A DNA stretch of 64,000 bases. Source: Liolophura sinensis (taxonomy: Eukaryota > Mollusca > Polyplacophora > Chitonida > Chitonidae). This document shows positions 22,801 to 31,500 of this stretch, one piece after another (within the stretch, counting starts at the first letter, position 1; each line of letters begins with the position of its first letter). The notes under the pieces were generated by a model, which was not told the DNA's origin, searched no databases, and was given only the letters and a program-made list of their open reading frames with translations. The stretch lies in the NCBI RefSeq assembly GCF_032854445.1, contig NC_088295.1, positions 46,053,385-46,117,384 on the forward strand. The letters run 5' to 3'. Both the position numbers and the translations under genes were made by a program.

Positions 22801-24136
22801 ACCTAAGGTAAAACAGTGACCGGAGGAAACTGTGTCCGGAGAAACAACATGCCTTAAGGAAACTGGTGTATTTGGAGGAAACCAGTGTATCTGGAGGAAA
22901 AAAGCATGCCTGAAGGAAAACTGACAAAATCAGGATTGGATTTTGAGTCCTGTGAGTGGCTTCTCTAGTAATCTATCAGACTGAATAGGGTTATTTCACA
23001 ACAAAATGTCCTTACCTGAGCACATGGATAATTCTGTTGATGAATTTGCTGTACAGCTGGCACATTATAACCTTATAACACAGAATACATTCCAAAAACA
23101 TTAAGTACTAATATGCCATGCATCAGTGCGATCAATGCAATTATAGCCAACAGAACAGCTTAACTTACAGAAAAATGTATCAAAAATACATCAGAATTAA
23201 ATTTAATATTACAAACTTAAGTCAAGTTTGAATGGTCAACATTATATCATGTACATCACCGATAAAAGGATAAAAAAAAAATAAAAAGCTGAAGAAATGT
23301 CTGCAAAATTAATTATTTAATTCTTCAACCTTTTTGCATGTTTGCAAGGAGTCTGTTCAAGCATATCCTGAAGGCATTATCCTGTGTTGACTGCTAAAAC
23401 TATTCTTTTTGCTAAGCCCTGAAACTGTCTAATCTAACCAGTGTAGTTTTGTCTAAAAAAAATAAATAAATAAATACAAAAAACAATTAACAATGTGCAT
23501 ACATTGCATTAAAAGTTGCTCTTTCATGTGCAAAAAGCTTGAAAAATTAGGGTAGGTACATTTCTGCATGAATATTTCAGTCACCATTATTGGCCTCTGG
23601 TTGGAAGTAAGAAACAAAGAGACTGGAACATATACCTCCGTAACCAAATGCTTGTCCCTGTGGATACTGATTGACACTGTATGCAGTCCACTGCTGACCC
23701 CAGTGGTATGCCCCAGGGGGTGGAGGTGGACCAGAGCTTGGTGGAGGAGCTCCATATGGTGACCCGTAACTGGGATAGTTAGACTGAAACAAATAATATC
23801 AAATACAGAAGTTTTGCCTCTCTCAACAAATAGAACTGTCACCATGAAAAAATAAACTAATGTTGAGCTTTAAGCTTTCTGTAATATTTCAAAACTGTTT
23901 TAACCTTGTTCATAGGTTTTAAAAAGTGCATGGAAGACACCAGGATATGTGTACATACCAACACATAATCCTGTATATGTTTTTAGGCCGAAAGCATGAA
24001 TGGCCCTGTCCCCTCTCTCAACAAAGAAATACACAAAAAATGAAGCCAAATACAAAATATAAATAAATATTATTCAACAGGACAGTATTATATTAAATGA
24101 AAATGACAACTAAAATCTTACCTGGTAATACGACAT
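10739..24136 (-). CDS. Annexin, A7/A11-like with Pro/Gln-rich head (15 coding exons, 540 aa)
   Basis: Ca2+-dependent phospholipid-binding protein of membranes and vesicle traffic. Coding exons: 24136-24122, 23783-23636, 23071-23016, 22567-22454, 20381-20355, 19708-19658, 18919-18676, 18262-18168, 17075-16962, 16196-16106, 15415-15315, 14342-14091, 13253-13178, 12775-12663, 10864-10739. All are GT-AG and the phases join. Start is MSYYQ. The head (1-120) is rich in Pro, Gln, Tyr and Gly ([20 protein letters not shown]), then [20 protein letters not shown] and a poly-Gln patch, as in annexin A7/A11. Four annexin repeats follow from about 213: MDGLGANEDAI with [17 protein letters not shown] with [17 protein letters not shown] with [17 protein letters not shown] with DDCSGDY. 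It ends LVGRN. Repeat 1 has Ala-Asn where type II Ca2+ loops usually have Thr-Asp. Residues about 138-210 form an unfamiliar linker. The 5' edge of the exon at 15415 is the least certain boundary. Confidence 0.93.
11494..11742 (+). mobile_element. tRNA-derived SINE A, near full length
   Basis: Starts GCCTCCGTG, contains GCGGTCGCTGTGAGTTCAAG (B-box-like) and GCCCGGTTTCC, and ends with an ATTCTTGCGTAAAAAATAAAT-like tail that has lost part of the usual tail sequence. Confidence 0.85.
11874..12141 (-). mobile_element. tRNA-derived SINE A, full length
   Basis: Reverse orientation: ATTTATTTATTTGATTGGTG tail, ACGGCGGCCAGCATTATGG core, and at the far end the tRNA-like head (CTAACCAACTGAGCCATGG). Lies 130 bases from the preceding plus-strand copy. 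Confidence 0.9.
13357..13375. repeat. 19-base poly-G run
   Basis: Uninterrupted run of G inside an annexin intron. It is a potential G-quadruplex or sequencing-error site; the exact length is uncertain in any assembly. Confidence 0.8.
13390..14030. repeat. Higher-order minisatellite in an annexin intron
   Basis: AAGGCAAAGAAAACACT-like anchors lie near 13410, 13504, 13602, 13668, 13763, 13829 and 13926. Spacing is about 95, 98, 66, 95, 66 and 97, so long and short units alternate. Shared segments include ATGAAGTGTG, GATGAAAGATCATTAAAC and TATTTTCTATTTAG. It lies between annexin exons 12 and 13. Confidence 0.8.
14860..15270. repeat. Degenerate ~29-bp minisatellite
   Basis: Repeated units of the form CATCCATGTAGGATGTGATCA with point changes, roughly 14 copies, in the annexin intron between exons 11 and 12. 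Confidence 0.8.
15560..16010. repeat. SINE B-like dispersed repeat
   Basis: Shares CACATGTGAYATRC, ACAATACTGGTGGAA and CAAATTCCCTGTAAAAGGC-type text with the copies at 17810-18010, 29590-29840 and 31400-31650. The ORFs inside it are spurious. It fills most of the annexin intron between exons 10 and 11. Confidence 0.6.
16496..16728 (+). mobile_element. tRNA-derived SINE A
   Basis: GGGCTTCCTTGGCATGGTGCA head (degenerate), then CTCATGCTGCGTTCCTCTCC, GGTCGTGGGTTTTCCCCCGA and tail AACACCAATCAAATAAATG. Inserted in the annexin intron between exons 9 and 10. Confidence 0.8.
17143..17770 (+). mobile_element. SINE A split into 5' and 3' parts
   Basis: The 5' part (17143-17315) has the tRNA-like head and body up to GGGCATGGGTTTTTCCCC. 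The 3' part (17640-17770) resumes at GTGGGTTTCTCCCAGGC and ends in CCAATCAAATAAAAAAATC. The sequence between is AT-rich and unrelated, so an older copy was interrupted or two fragments lie near each other. Confidence 0.6.
17810..18010. repeat. SINE B-like dispersed repeat
   Basis: CTTCCCACATGTGATGTACAG and GTCACCAAGGTGCC match the element at 29590-29840. It lies in the annexin intron between exons 8 and 9. Confidence 0.55.
20456..20575 (-). mobile_element. SINE A 3' fragment
   Basis: ATTTATTTATTTCTGTTTTT tail followed by GACCAGCATTATGGTGGGAG. The tRNA-like head is missing. Confidence 0.75.
20755..21003 (+). mobile_element. SINE A, diverged
   Basis: GGCCTCCGTGGCTTGG head, CTCACCAACATAGCCACTGTG, GGCCACCATCGTATAAGGG and TTGAGTAGGGCGTAAAACTC. 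It has a small insertion in the head (TAGTAGCCTACAGTAGGCTA). Confidence 0.75.
21150..21290. repeat. Possible second tRNA-like SINE fragment
   Basis: Ends in TCCAACTGAGCTATCCGGG, which resembles the 5' end of a tRNA on the minus strand. No intact tRNA cloverleaf could be recognised, so this is not called a tRNA gene. Confidence 0.35.
22692..22930. repeat. Poly-G run plus GTGCCTGGAGGAAACTAA-like short repeats
   Basis: A 14-base poly-G run (22692-22705) is followed by about eight degenerate 20-23-base units of the form GTGCCTGGAGGAAACTAA, in the annexin intron between exons 3 and 4. Confidence 0.65.
23315..23556. mobile_element. Small terminal-inverted-repeat element (MITE-like), copy 1
   Basis: Left end TTAATTCTTCAACCTTTTTG, right end whose complement reads CCCTAATTTTTCAAGCTTTT. 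The interior (CAAGCATATCCTGAAGGCAT) matches copies at 33263, 48813 and 59958. No coding capacity. Confidence 0.7.
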
Positions 24137-24180
24137 TATTATGGCTCTTAACCTCAGCAAAGTAAGTCAGATTCTACCAC
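24122..24180 (-). other. Annexin exon 1 with 5' UTR
   Basis: The ATG at 24136-24134 is followed by four codons and a GTAAGA donor. Upstream, TTCCTCAG just before GTGGTAG (about 24180) looks like an acceptor, so an additional non-coding first exon probably lies further upstream. Confidence 0.55.
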
Positions 24181-27100
24181 CTGAGGAAGGAAATAGTGTT
24201 TAAAACATAACATTATCTGCACTGCTGATTAAGAGGTAACGGATAACAGAAATCCTAGTAATTTAGATAAAATTTACGTATATATCAGATAAAGTGATGA
24301 TTTTTAATCAAATCAATATTTATGAATACCGGTAATGTTTTATTCCTTTCTTCATTATTTTTATTAATAATTATATTTACTTTTTAGCATTTTGTTTTAA
24401 CAAGCCAGATCTGTCACAACATATATATATGTATATATACATACATATGGGCTCTGTGTTCCAAGCACCACTATCCAGTCTGTGGTAGAAGAAAGTTTAT
24501 ACAAAAAAAAAAACAGAAAAAGTAACATCCGGCCCTCGTTAACTTTTCAGTATCTGACCACTAAAGTGAGTCCGAACAAAACAAGAACAAGCCTGTCACT
24601 AATTGGGTCCATAAAGTGTGGGATAAGCCTTCATAGTTACTTAATCTGTATGGGATTATTTCCCAGCTGCTGGGCCATAGGCATTTACTAGTTTCTGAAT
24701 TTCGCAGGGTTTTTTTTGTGTGTGTCAATTACTATAAATATACAGCCATAACCTTTAGTATGGCGGCAGTAGTCTAACTCAGAAGGTAAGATATATCCCA
24801 ATTTATGTATAGTCTAGGTTTTGCATTTATTTATTTCACTGGTGCTAAACGACACGCTCAAGAATTTTTCTGACGGCTTTATGTATGCTGGATCCTTGAA
24901 GTAACGGGTCGGATCGACTCCAGACCCAAGACGGAAAAAAATGTACTTCACAATGCAAGTAGGCCATGGGAAGTGCTGATATCGGTACAGATCAGTTTTG
25001 CATTATGCTTTTTCTATGCAAGGCTAAGCGATTTCTAATTTACTTCATACCTTTTGCATGTATATGTCACACAGTTTCCCACAGCTATTTATTTCCCAAT
25101 GCGCGTCGCCGTTGCTACGTATGTCGCGCGCATACAAACTAAATGTGCAGTAAGTCGCGCGCACGCACCTGTCAGGTTTGTCTCGTAACACCTGAACCAC
25201 TATGTACCAGTTTTACCCTACTATACTGTGCTCTGCGCTATACTGACATGAGGCCCGACCGTGAAAGACCGATGTCTACAATTATGAAGGACCATGCAAC
25301 ATTTACCCAGACGTGTGGAACGCAAAAAATAAAAAAATAAATAAATAAATAAATAAATAAAATTATCATGGTCTTATCTCTTCATTACATGAAATAACTG
25401 ATAACTCTATGGGGCTGTGTTAATAAACATAAATATAGCAACTCCCTCTGTAATGTCTACATATGATAAAATTATACATTAGAATTGCAGAGGTTAATTA
25501 CATTGGTGGAAAAAAAAAAAAATAAATCACAATCCACATCCAAATTTCATAATCTGAAACAATCAGTTCAGTGTGTGTTCTGTGTATATTCGTCAGTTTC
25601 CCCGTTAGACCCAGGCCTATATAATGTTAAAGAACCACTACCAGTGCTTTTATAATCATTGGAAATTTTAACAACCATAAACCGAAAATGGCAGTATAAT
25701 AATATAAATGTTAAGTACAGTTTTTTTTCTAAAGAGGAACTGTGTTATTTCAATGATAATTCTAATACATTTGTAGGCTTACCAACATCAAACATGTAGG
25801 GACCTACATACTTACATGCCATTTCATCACTTCTCTGTGATTTTTTTTAGAAAGTGCATGACGATATTTGTGGTACTTAGGATTTTCCTATTATCTTAGA
25901 TCATCTCACTACTGATTCTTTAAAATGAAGTTCGATGGAGCGGATTGGATGGTATTTGAGATGTTATATGAGGCTTACATCACTCTGTGCAGAGACTTTT
26001 AGTGCTGTAGATAATATTAAAGTTTAACGGCCTCATGAAATCTGAAACTGAAAAGTAAACCCCATGCAGTATACCACAAAAATTGTCGCCAATCCAGTGG
26101 GAATTGTAAATTGGACAAGCGCAGTTTTGTGCTTCAATATTAATTTTAACCAGGTTTGTATTGTTAAGAGCTAAATCTGGTCCATTAATCAGTAAACAAG
26201 ATGCCCTTGTTAATTGGAAGAACTTCGTTTCAGGCATTAGGTAAAAAACACTCCCATGGGTAAGGTCTTGAATATGGTTCAAAAGCTGAAATGCCAAAAA
26301 TTAAGTCCATCATTTCAAGGATGGTGAAGATAACCTCTTCATGCAGAAGGCCTGTACTGTAGTTAGATGCCTAATGTTTCTGAAACAATGTCTCAAACAA
26401 ACCAAGTATAGTTTTAACGAGGTGTCTTTATCATGCCTTCTTGTTTAACATACAATCTTATTCTCGTGGGGAGTACCGCCCCCAGGTGTGTTCTGCGTCA
26501 TGCTCTATGTGGCATACACCTTATCCTGGTTGACTTTGTAGACTTTGATTAAGATCAGTTAAAGTTCTGCACTCTCGACTTGATATTGTTTCACAGCATC
26601 ATTCATTCACGCTTTAAATTAAAAAAAAAAGGTCTATGCAACATTTACACATTTACATTTTTGATAGGTGGAGGAAAACCGAGTGTCTGGGAAATAATCT
26701 ACCAGCCTTTGGTAAGTTGTTGACAATCTTTCATGCATGCAATATGTGTAGAAGACAATTAAGTGATCTTTACTAGCTTTCCCTTGAACGCTGTCACCAA
26801 GACCAAGACCAAGATCAATGAGATTGGGTGTCTATTGAACAACGTACATGCTGAAACTAATCCGATGCATGCTTCATATCAACCAAATTAAGGGGACAAG
26901 CAGCTTAATGGAAGGTTGTCTTCAATAACAATCAATTTTTGAAAGGCACCGCATGCTGCTTTATCGAAAAAATGATTTTTACTGATCGGTAAAGCCTTAC
27001 TTTTCTATGCCCGAACTTGATCGATGGTTAAAGAGCTAATTTATCCCCGCAATTTCATTATCTCTTTATCCATCACTGTATCAATGTGAGAGATACGGTA

Positions 27101-28508
27101 CTCCTTGCTGAGGCAATTAATGTCTTCAGTAACAGTTAATTTCCACTGAACTGAATGATTGTAATGAACATCCGCTGTTTCCAGTAAAAATACACACAAA
27201 AGTGAACTGAACATGGTCATCTGTTTTAATTGAAAAATACAAAGTAACAACATGATACCATGATCAAATGTTTAAAATAGCTTTAAATCTACACCTGCAT
27301 ATATATTGATGTAAAATACTGAGATAATACAAAAACATACAGAAGTAATTAAATATGTATAATTAATAATCAAATACCCATAATTCATATTGGTCAGATC
27401 AATATTAATGCCTATTATATTTCACCAAGAATTTGAAAATAAAAATCTTATTGTACATACTTGTATATACAATATAGAACAGCTGTGAACAGTAATGACT
27501 TACTGTCAGTCTCAGCAAGACTAGTATGTATTTTACATTCATTTATTCACGTTTTAATGCATAAGTGTTACACTAGAGTCATACACTAATTATTACACTT
27601 GATGAATGCATTTTTGCATAAAGTACTAAATACTACTAACATGAAACTAACTAATGAGATGGATATTCTGAGATGAAAAGTATTTTTTCCACTGTCAGTC
27701 AATTTCTCGTAATGTCATTAAATTGGTTAGTAAGGTTATAACCGACACTACTTAGTATTGCAAATCTTGAACAAGTAACTAAATGTGCATACAACCCATT
27801 CAACGGCATAAAGAAACCATCATAAAAGCCTTCATTCGTTTTAAGAAAAATTGACCACAGGTAAAAAAATCTGAAAGAATTTGCAAGCCGCAAAAAAATC
27901 CTTTCACTTTACAACAGTCTTCGCTGCTCACTGCGAAGATTAATTCTAATCTGCTTATTTATCTATTTAATTGGGGTTTAAATCTGCACTAAAGCATACT
28001 TCACTTAGTTTACAAGTAAAAAGACATTCGAAAAGAAAAACAAGTATTCAAGTTAAAACAACGAGTATTCCACAGAAAACACACAAACAACACATACCAA
28101 CAATACTTATCTTAACATTCCCTCAAAAATTAAAAAACAAGATGATACATGACAGATTTTGAAGTCAAGAAGAGCAAGGTCTATGCCATGGTTATGTACA
28201 ATATACATCGATGGTCAACAAGGTGGATTTTCTTCATCACAGTCTTGTGTAGATCCATATTCCTTTGCCAAGTGACATTTCTGTTTTGTGGCCACTCACA
28301 ATAAAAAACATCTGACGATGCCAATAATTATAAAAATGTCATTCTGAAATATCCCAATGTATATGTGTCTCCAAAAAAACGTGAAGAAATAAAATCATCT
28401 TAGCAGAATAAAAATTTCATGTTATGAAAGATCTCTGTTTGCTTTTCACACATGTTGTTTCATATTGTTTGCAGTTAGGTGCTTGCCATCTTACGTTGTG
28501 GAATGATT
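24181..28508. other. Intergenic region between annexin and the adaptor gene
   Basis: AT-rich, with several TTTATT/AATAAA hexamers and no splice-supported exon. A CpG-rich patch at 25095-25175 (GCGCGTCGCC, GTCGCGCGCACGC) stands out from the background. On the minus strand CCTGACAG|GTGCGTG there is a plausible donor of an untranslated first annexin exon, so this patch may be the annexin promoter. The ORF at 25980-26297 has no splice or start support. Confidence 0.45.
25090..25180 (-). promoter_or_regulatory. Candidate CpG-rich annexin promoter / first exon
   Basis: Local cluster of CpG dinucleotides (TCGCGCGCACGC) in otherwise CpG-poor DNA, about 1 kb upstream of the annexin start codon and next to a donor-like CAG|GTGCGTG on the minus strand. 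Inferred only from composition and position. Confidence 0.35.
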
Positions 28509-31500
28509 TTACACTTTTCCACGCGCAGAGAGAAACTGATCCAGTTTGTTGATGGCATCATGGCGGGTCATAGGACCATAGCATAGCGATGCAATTGGGA
28601 TGGCATTGGAATTGACATCTTTGAGCGTGTTGCTGTTGGCAGAATTCATTGTTAGTTCATCAGTGTCATCGGCAGCCTGAGGAACTGAGCCAGGATTGGC
28701 TTGCTGCTCAGAAGACTGACAGCTCATTGCATCATTGTAAATCTCTTCAGGCTGTGCAGTTAACACAGCTGGTGTTGATGTCCGCACGTTTGCCGAAAGT
28801 GGGCTTGGTGCTGGCGTCGTTGAAACCACTTTAGTTGGCGTAGCTGGTGTTGGCAAAGCTGTTGTAGACAGAGGTGGTGTTGACACAGGTGTCGTTGACG
28901 TAGGTGGTGTTGACACAGATGTGTTTGATGTAGGTGGTGTTGACACAGGTGGCCTTGACGTAGGTGGTGTTGACACAGATGTGTTTGATGTAGGTGGTGT
29001 TGACGCAGGTGGCCTTGACGCTGATGCTGGCAACACATCTGCGCAGATATCCTTCGCTAATGAATAAATACCAGATTGAGTTATCTCCTCTTTCCTTGTC
29101 TTGACCTTTGACACCTGTGAGTAGAGCCCCTCAATGGGCTGATCAACACTTACGTAGGCCTCGCTATAGCCGGAATTCCCCACATTACCATCAGCTGACC
29201 CTGCAGGCTTACCCTTCTCACCCTCCTGTCTTCTTTCTCCTTGTTCCTCTTTTAGCTTCTTACATTCAGTGTACAGATCTGACCTTTTTGGCATAACCTC
29301 CGAGTATAACGGAGGCTCTTCTGGTTGAGATTCAGTGGGCGACATGTTACCTGGAGTGGTGCCTGGGGGTCCCCTCAGGGTGTCTACAGTCATACACACT
29401 CCCCTATTGCGAGGGGCTGGGATAGGTCTGTTCTCATGGCCGGGTGATTTAGGAATTAGACTTGGTTTCGGAAGGAGAGGTGGTGGAGTCTTTAGTCTGC
29501 AAAACATATCTTCTTTTTTTTAGCTTTTCACATTTGCTTTATTTATTTAATTGTAGTTGATGAGAAACTGTCGCATGCACTTCCACCTATCAACCTATGA
29601 TGACGGTCAGTTTACCAGTAGAGTACCAGTAAACCACTGACCTTCAGCAAGTTACTGATGAGCTTTTCCACATGTGATATGCAGATCTGCACACCATACT
29701 GGTGGAAGACAATGTCAAATGGTCTTCCACAAATATGCAAATGGCCGTGGTTGACTGCTTATTGTCACACCAAAGCACAATGAGTAGTGAGAACGAGGCA
29801 ATCTACAAATCCCCTGCCAAAGGCAGATTTTGAACCTATACTTTGTGTGTCATAGTTTTTGCTCCCTACCTGATAGATTAAGACGATACCAGAAGGCACT
29901 GCAAGAATGCAAGCTTATGCCCCCAGCAAATTGTACAATAGTCACAAGGGTGATTAGTTGGTTATTTATTTTGATTGGTGTTTTACGCTGTAATCAAGAA
30001 TGTTTCACTTATACAACGCTGGCCAGCATTATGGTGGAAGGAAACCGAGCACAGCTCGGGGGAAACCCAGGACCATCTGCAGACTGCTCTCAGACCTTCC
30101 CCGCGTACGGGCAGAGAGGCAGCCACATTTAACTTTTTCCCTGTTGAAAAGTTTGTATGACACACAAAACTGTGACAAGCTATTAAGACATCCTTCATTA
30201 TACATGTACACATACCTTGCTGGTTTATGTGAATCAGAACTAATTGGAGCCAGGTTGTGTTTCTCCGAGGACTTTGGCTGAGTGGATGGGTTTCCCTGTG
30301 ATAAGACGGTGTCAGGTGGCCCTCCTAAAGCATCAACTGTACTACAAACACCTCTTGTAGCTGGCTTTATCTTGGGTTTATCCTCCTTGGGCTTATCTAT
30401 CTTGGGTTTATCCTCCTTAGGATTATCTATGTTAGGTTCATCCTCCTTGGGATTATCTATCTTGGGTTTATCCTCATCATCTAAGTCTACTGTCTCATAT
30501 GCATGTAATTTGAATGTTGGCATATCAGGTTGGGAACTGTTCTTTCTAAAAAACAAAAAAAAAATCAACAAGAAAAATCAATATCATGAAATTTTAATCA
30601 AATGCAAAAAATAAATTTCCTTATTTCAGGAAGGTAGTTAATGTTTTTTGTTCAACTACCAAGGGGGTATTAGTATGTACTGAACTGTCATCTGGTTTAT
30701 AAGCAGAGGAAGCTGGGCAAACCTGAAACAAAACAACCACTCTTCCCGTTTTTCAATGTTATCAGAGGGTATAAAACAAAATAGAACTTGAAAATCATCT
30801 AATTTATGGAAAATGTGGCCTATCCTGGCAGTTCTTCCTGTTGAAAACATACTTTTATGATCAGAAAGCTTAAAAAAACGGAAAAATCATAAAAACACAG
30901 AGACCGGATAAAATCAAAAGGTGGATTTTCAGATTTATTTTTATTCCATTTTTGGGTTCGTTAACGCATGAAATATAATTTGTGTTGACTTACCCAGAGG
31001 CAATCTTTGGGCCCTCATCATCAATGTCCACTTCTTCATTAGGGTGACCACCATATTTGGCGACTGGCGACCTGGTTGATTCCATGCCTCTGGAAATTCA
31101 TGAACAAATGTAAGTATTGTTCAAATAAAATTCATGAACAAATGTAAGTATTGTTCACCTAAAATTCATGAACAAATGTAAGTATTGTTCACCTAAAAAT
31201 TCATGAACAAGCTTGTTTCCCTAAAAATTCATAAACAAACACAAATATTGTTCATTTAAAAATGTACAAACAAACATAGGTACTGTTCACCTAAAAAGTC
31301 TTTAGTCTGCAAAACATATCTTCTTTTTTTAGCTTTTCACATTTGCTTTATTTATTTAATTGTAGTTGATGAGAAACTGTCGCATGCACTTCCACCTATC
31401 AACCTATGATGACGGTCAGTTTACCAGTAGAGTACCAGTAAACCACTGACCTTCAGCAAGTTACTGATGAGCTTTTCCACATGTGATATGCAGATCTGCA

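Larger units (their letters stand above)
29490..31299 (-). repeat. 1.81-kb tandem duplication, copy A
   Basis: Matches 31300-33108 at an offset of 1809-1810 with about twelve substitutions and one single-T length difference in a T-run. It contains one SINE A, one SINE B-like element, the cassette exons 30216-30545 and 30994-31089, and the acceptor plus first bases of the terminal exon. Confidence 0.95.

Noticed and set aside
25980-26297. 105-codon minus-strand ORF in the annexin-adaptor interval
   Set aside because: No acceptor, donor or recognisable motif. The length is within chance expectation for this region.
28760-29038. Minus-strand 92-codon His/Gln-rich ORF (HLRQHHLHQTHLCQ)
   Set aside because: Frame-shifted shadow of the Thr/Pro VNTR in the adaptor's last exon.
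29830-30132. Twin 100-codon plus-strand ORFs (29830 and 31639)
   Set aside because: They run through SINE sequence duplicated with the 1.81-kb block, and have no splice signals.
30282-30614. Plus-strand ORFs with ILGLSSLGLS repeats, also at 32091-32423
   Set aside because: Antisense of the KPKIDNPKED-encoding repeats. The opposite strand has splice sites in phase.
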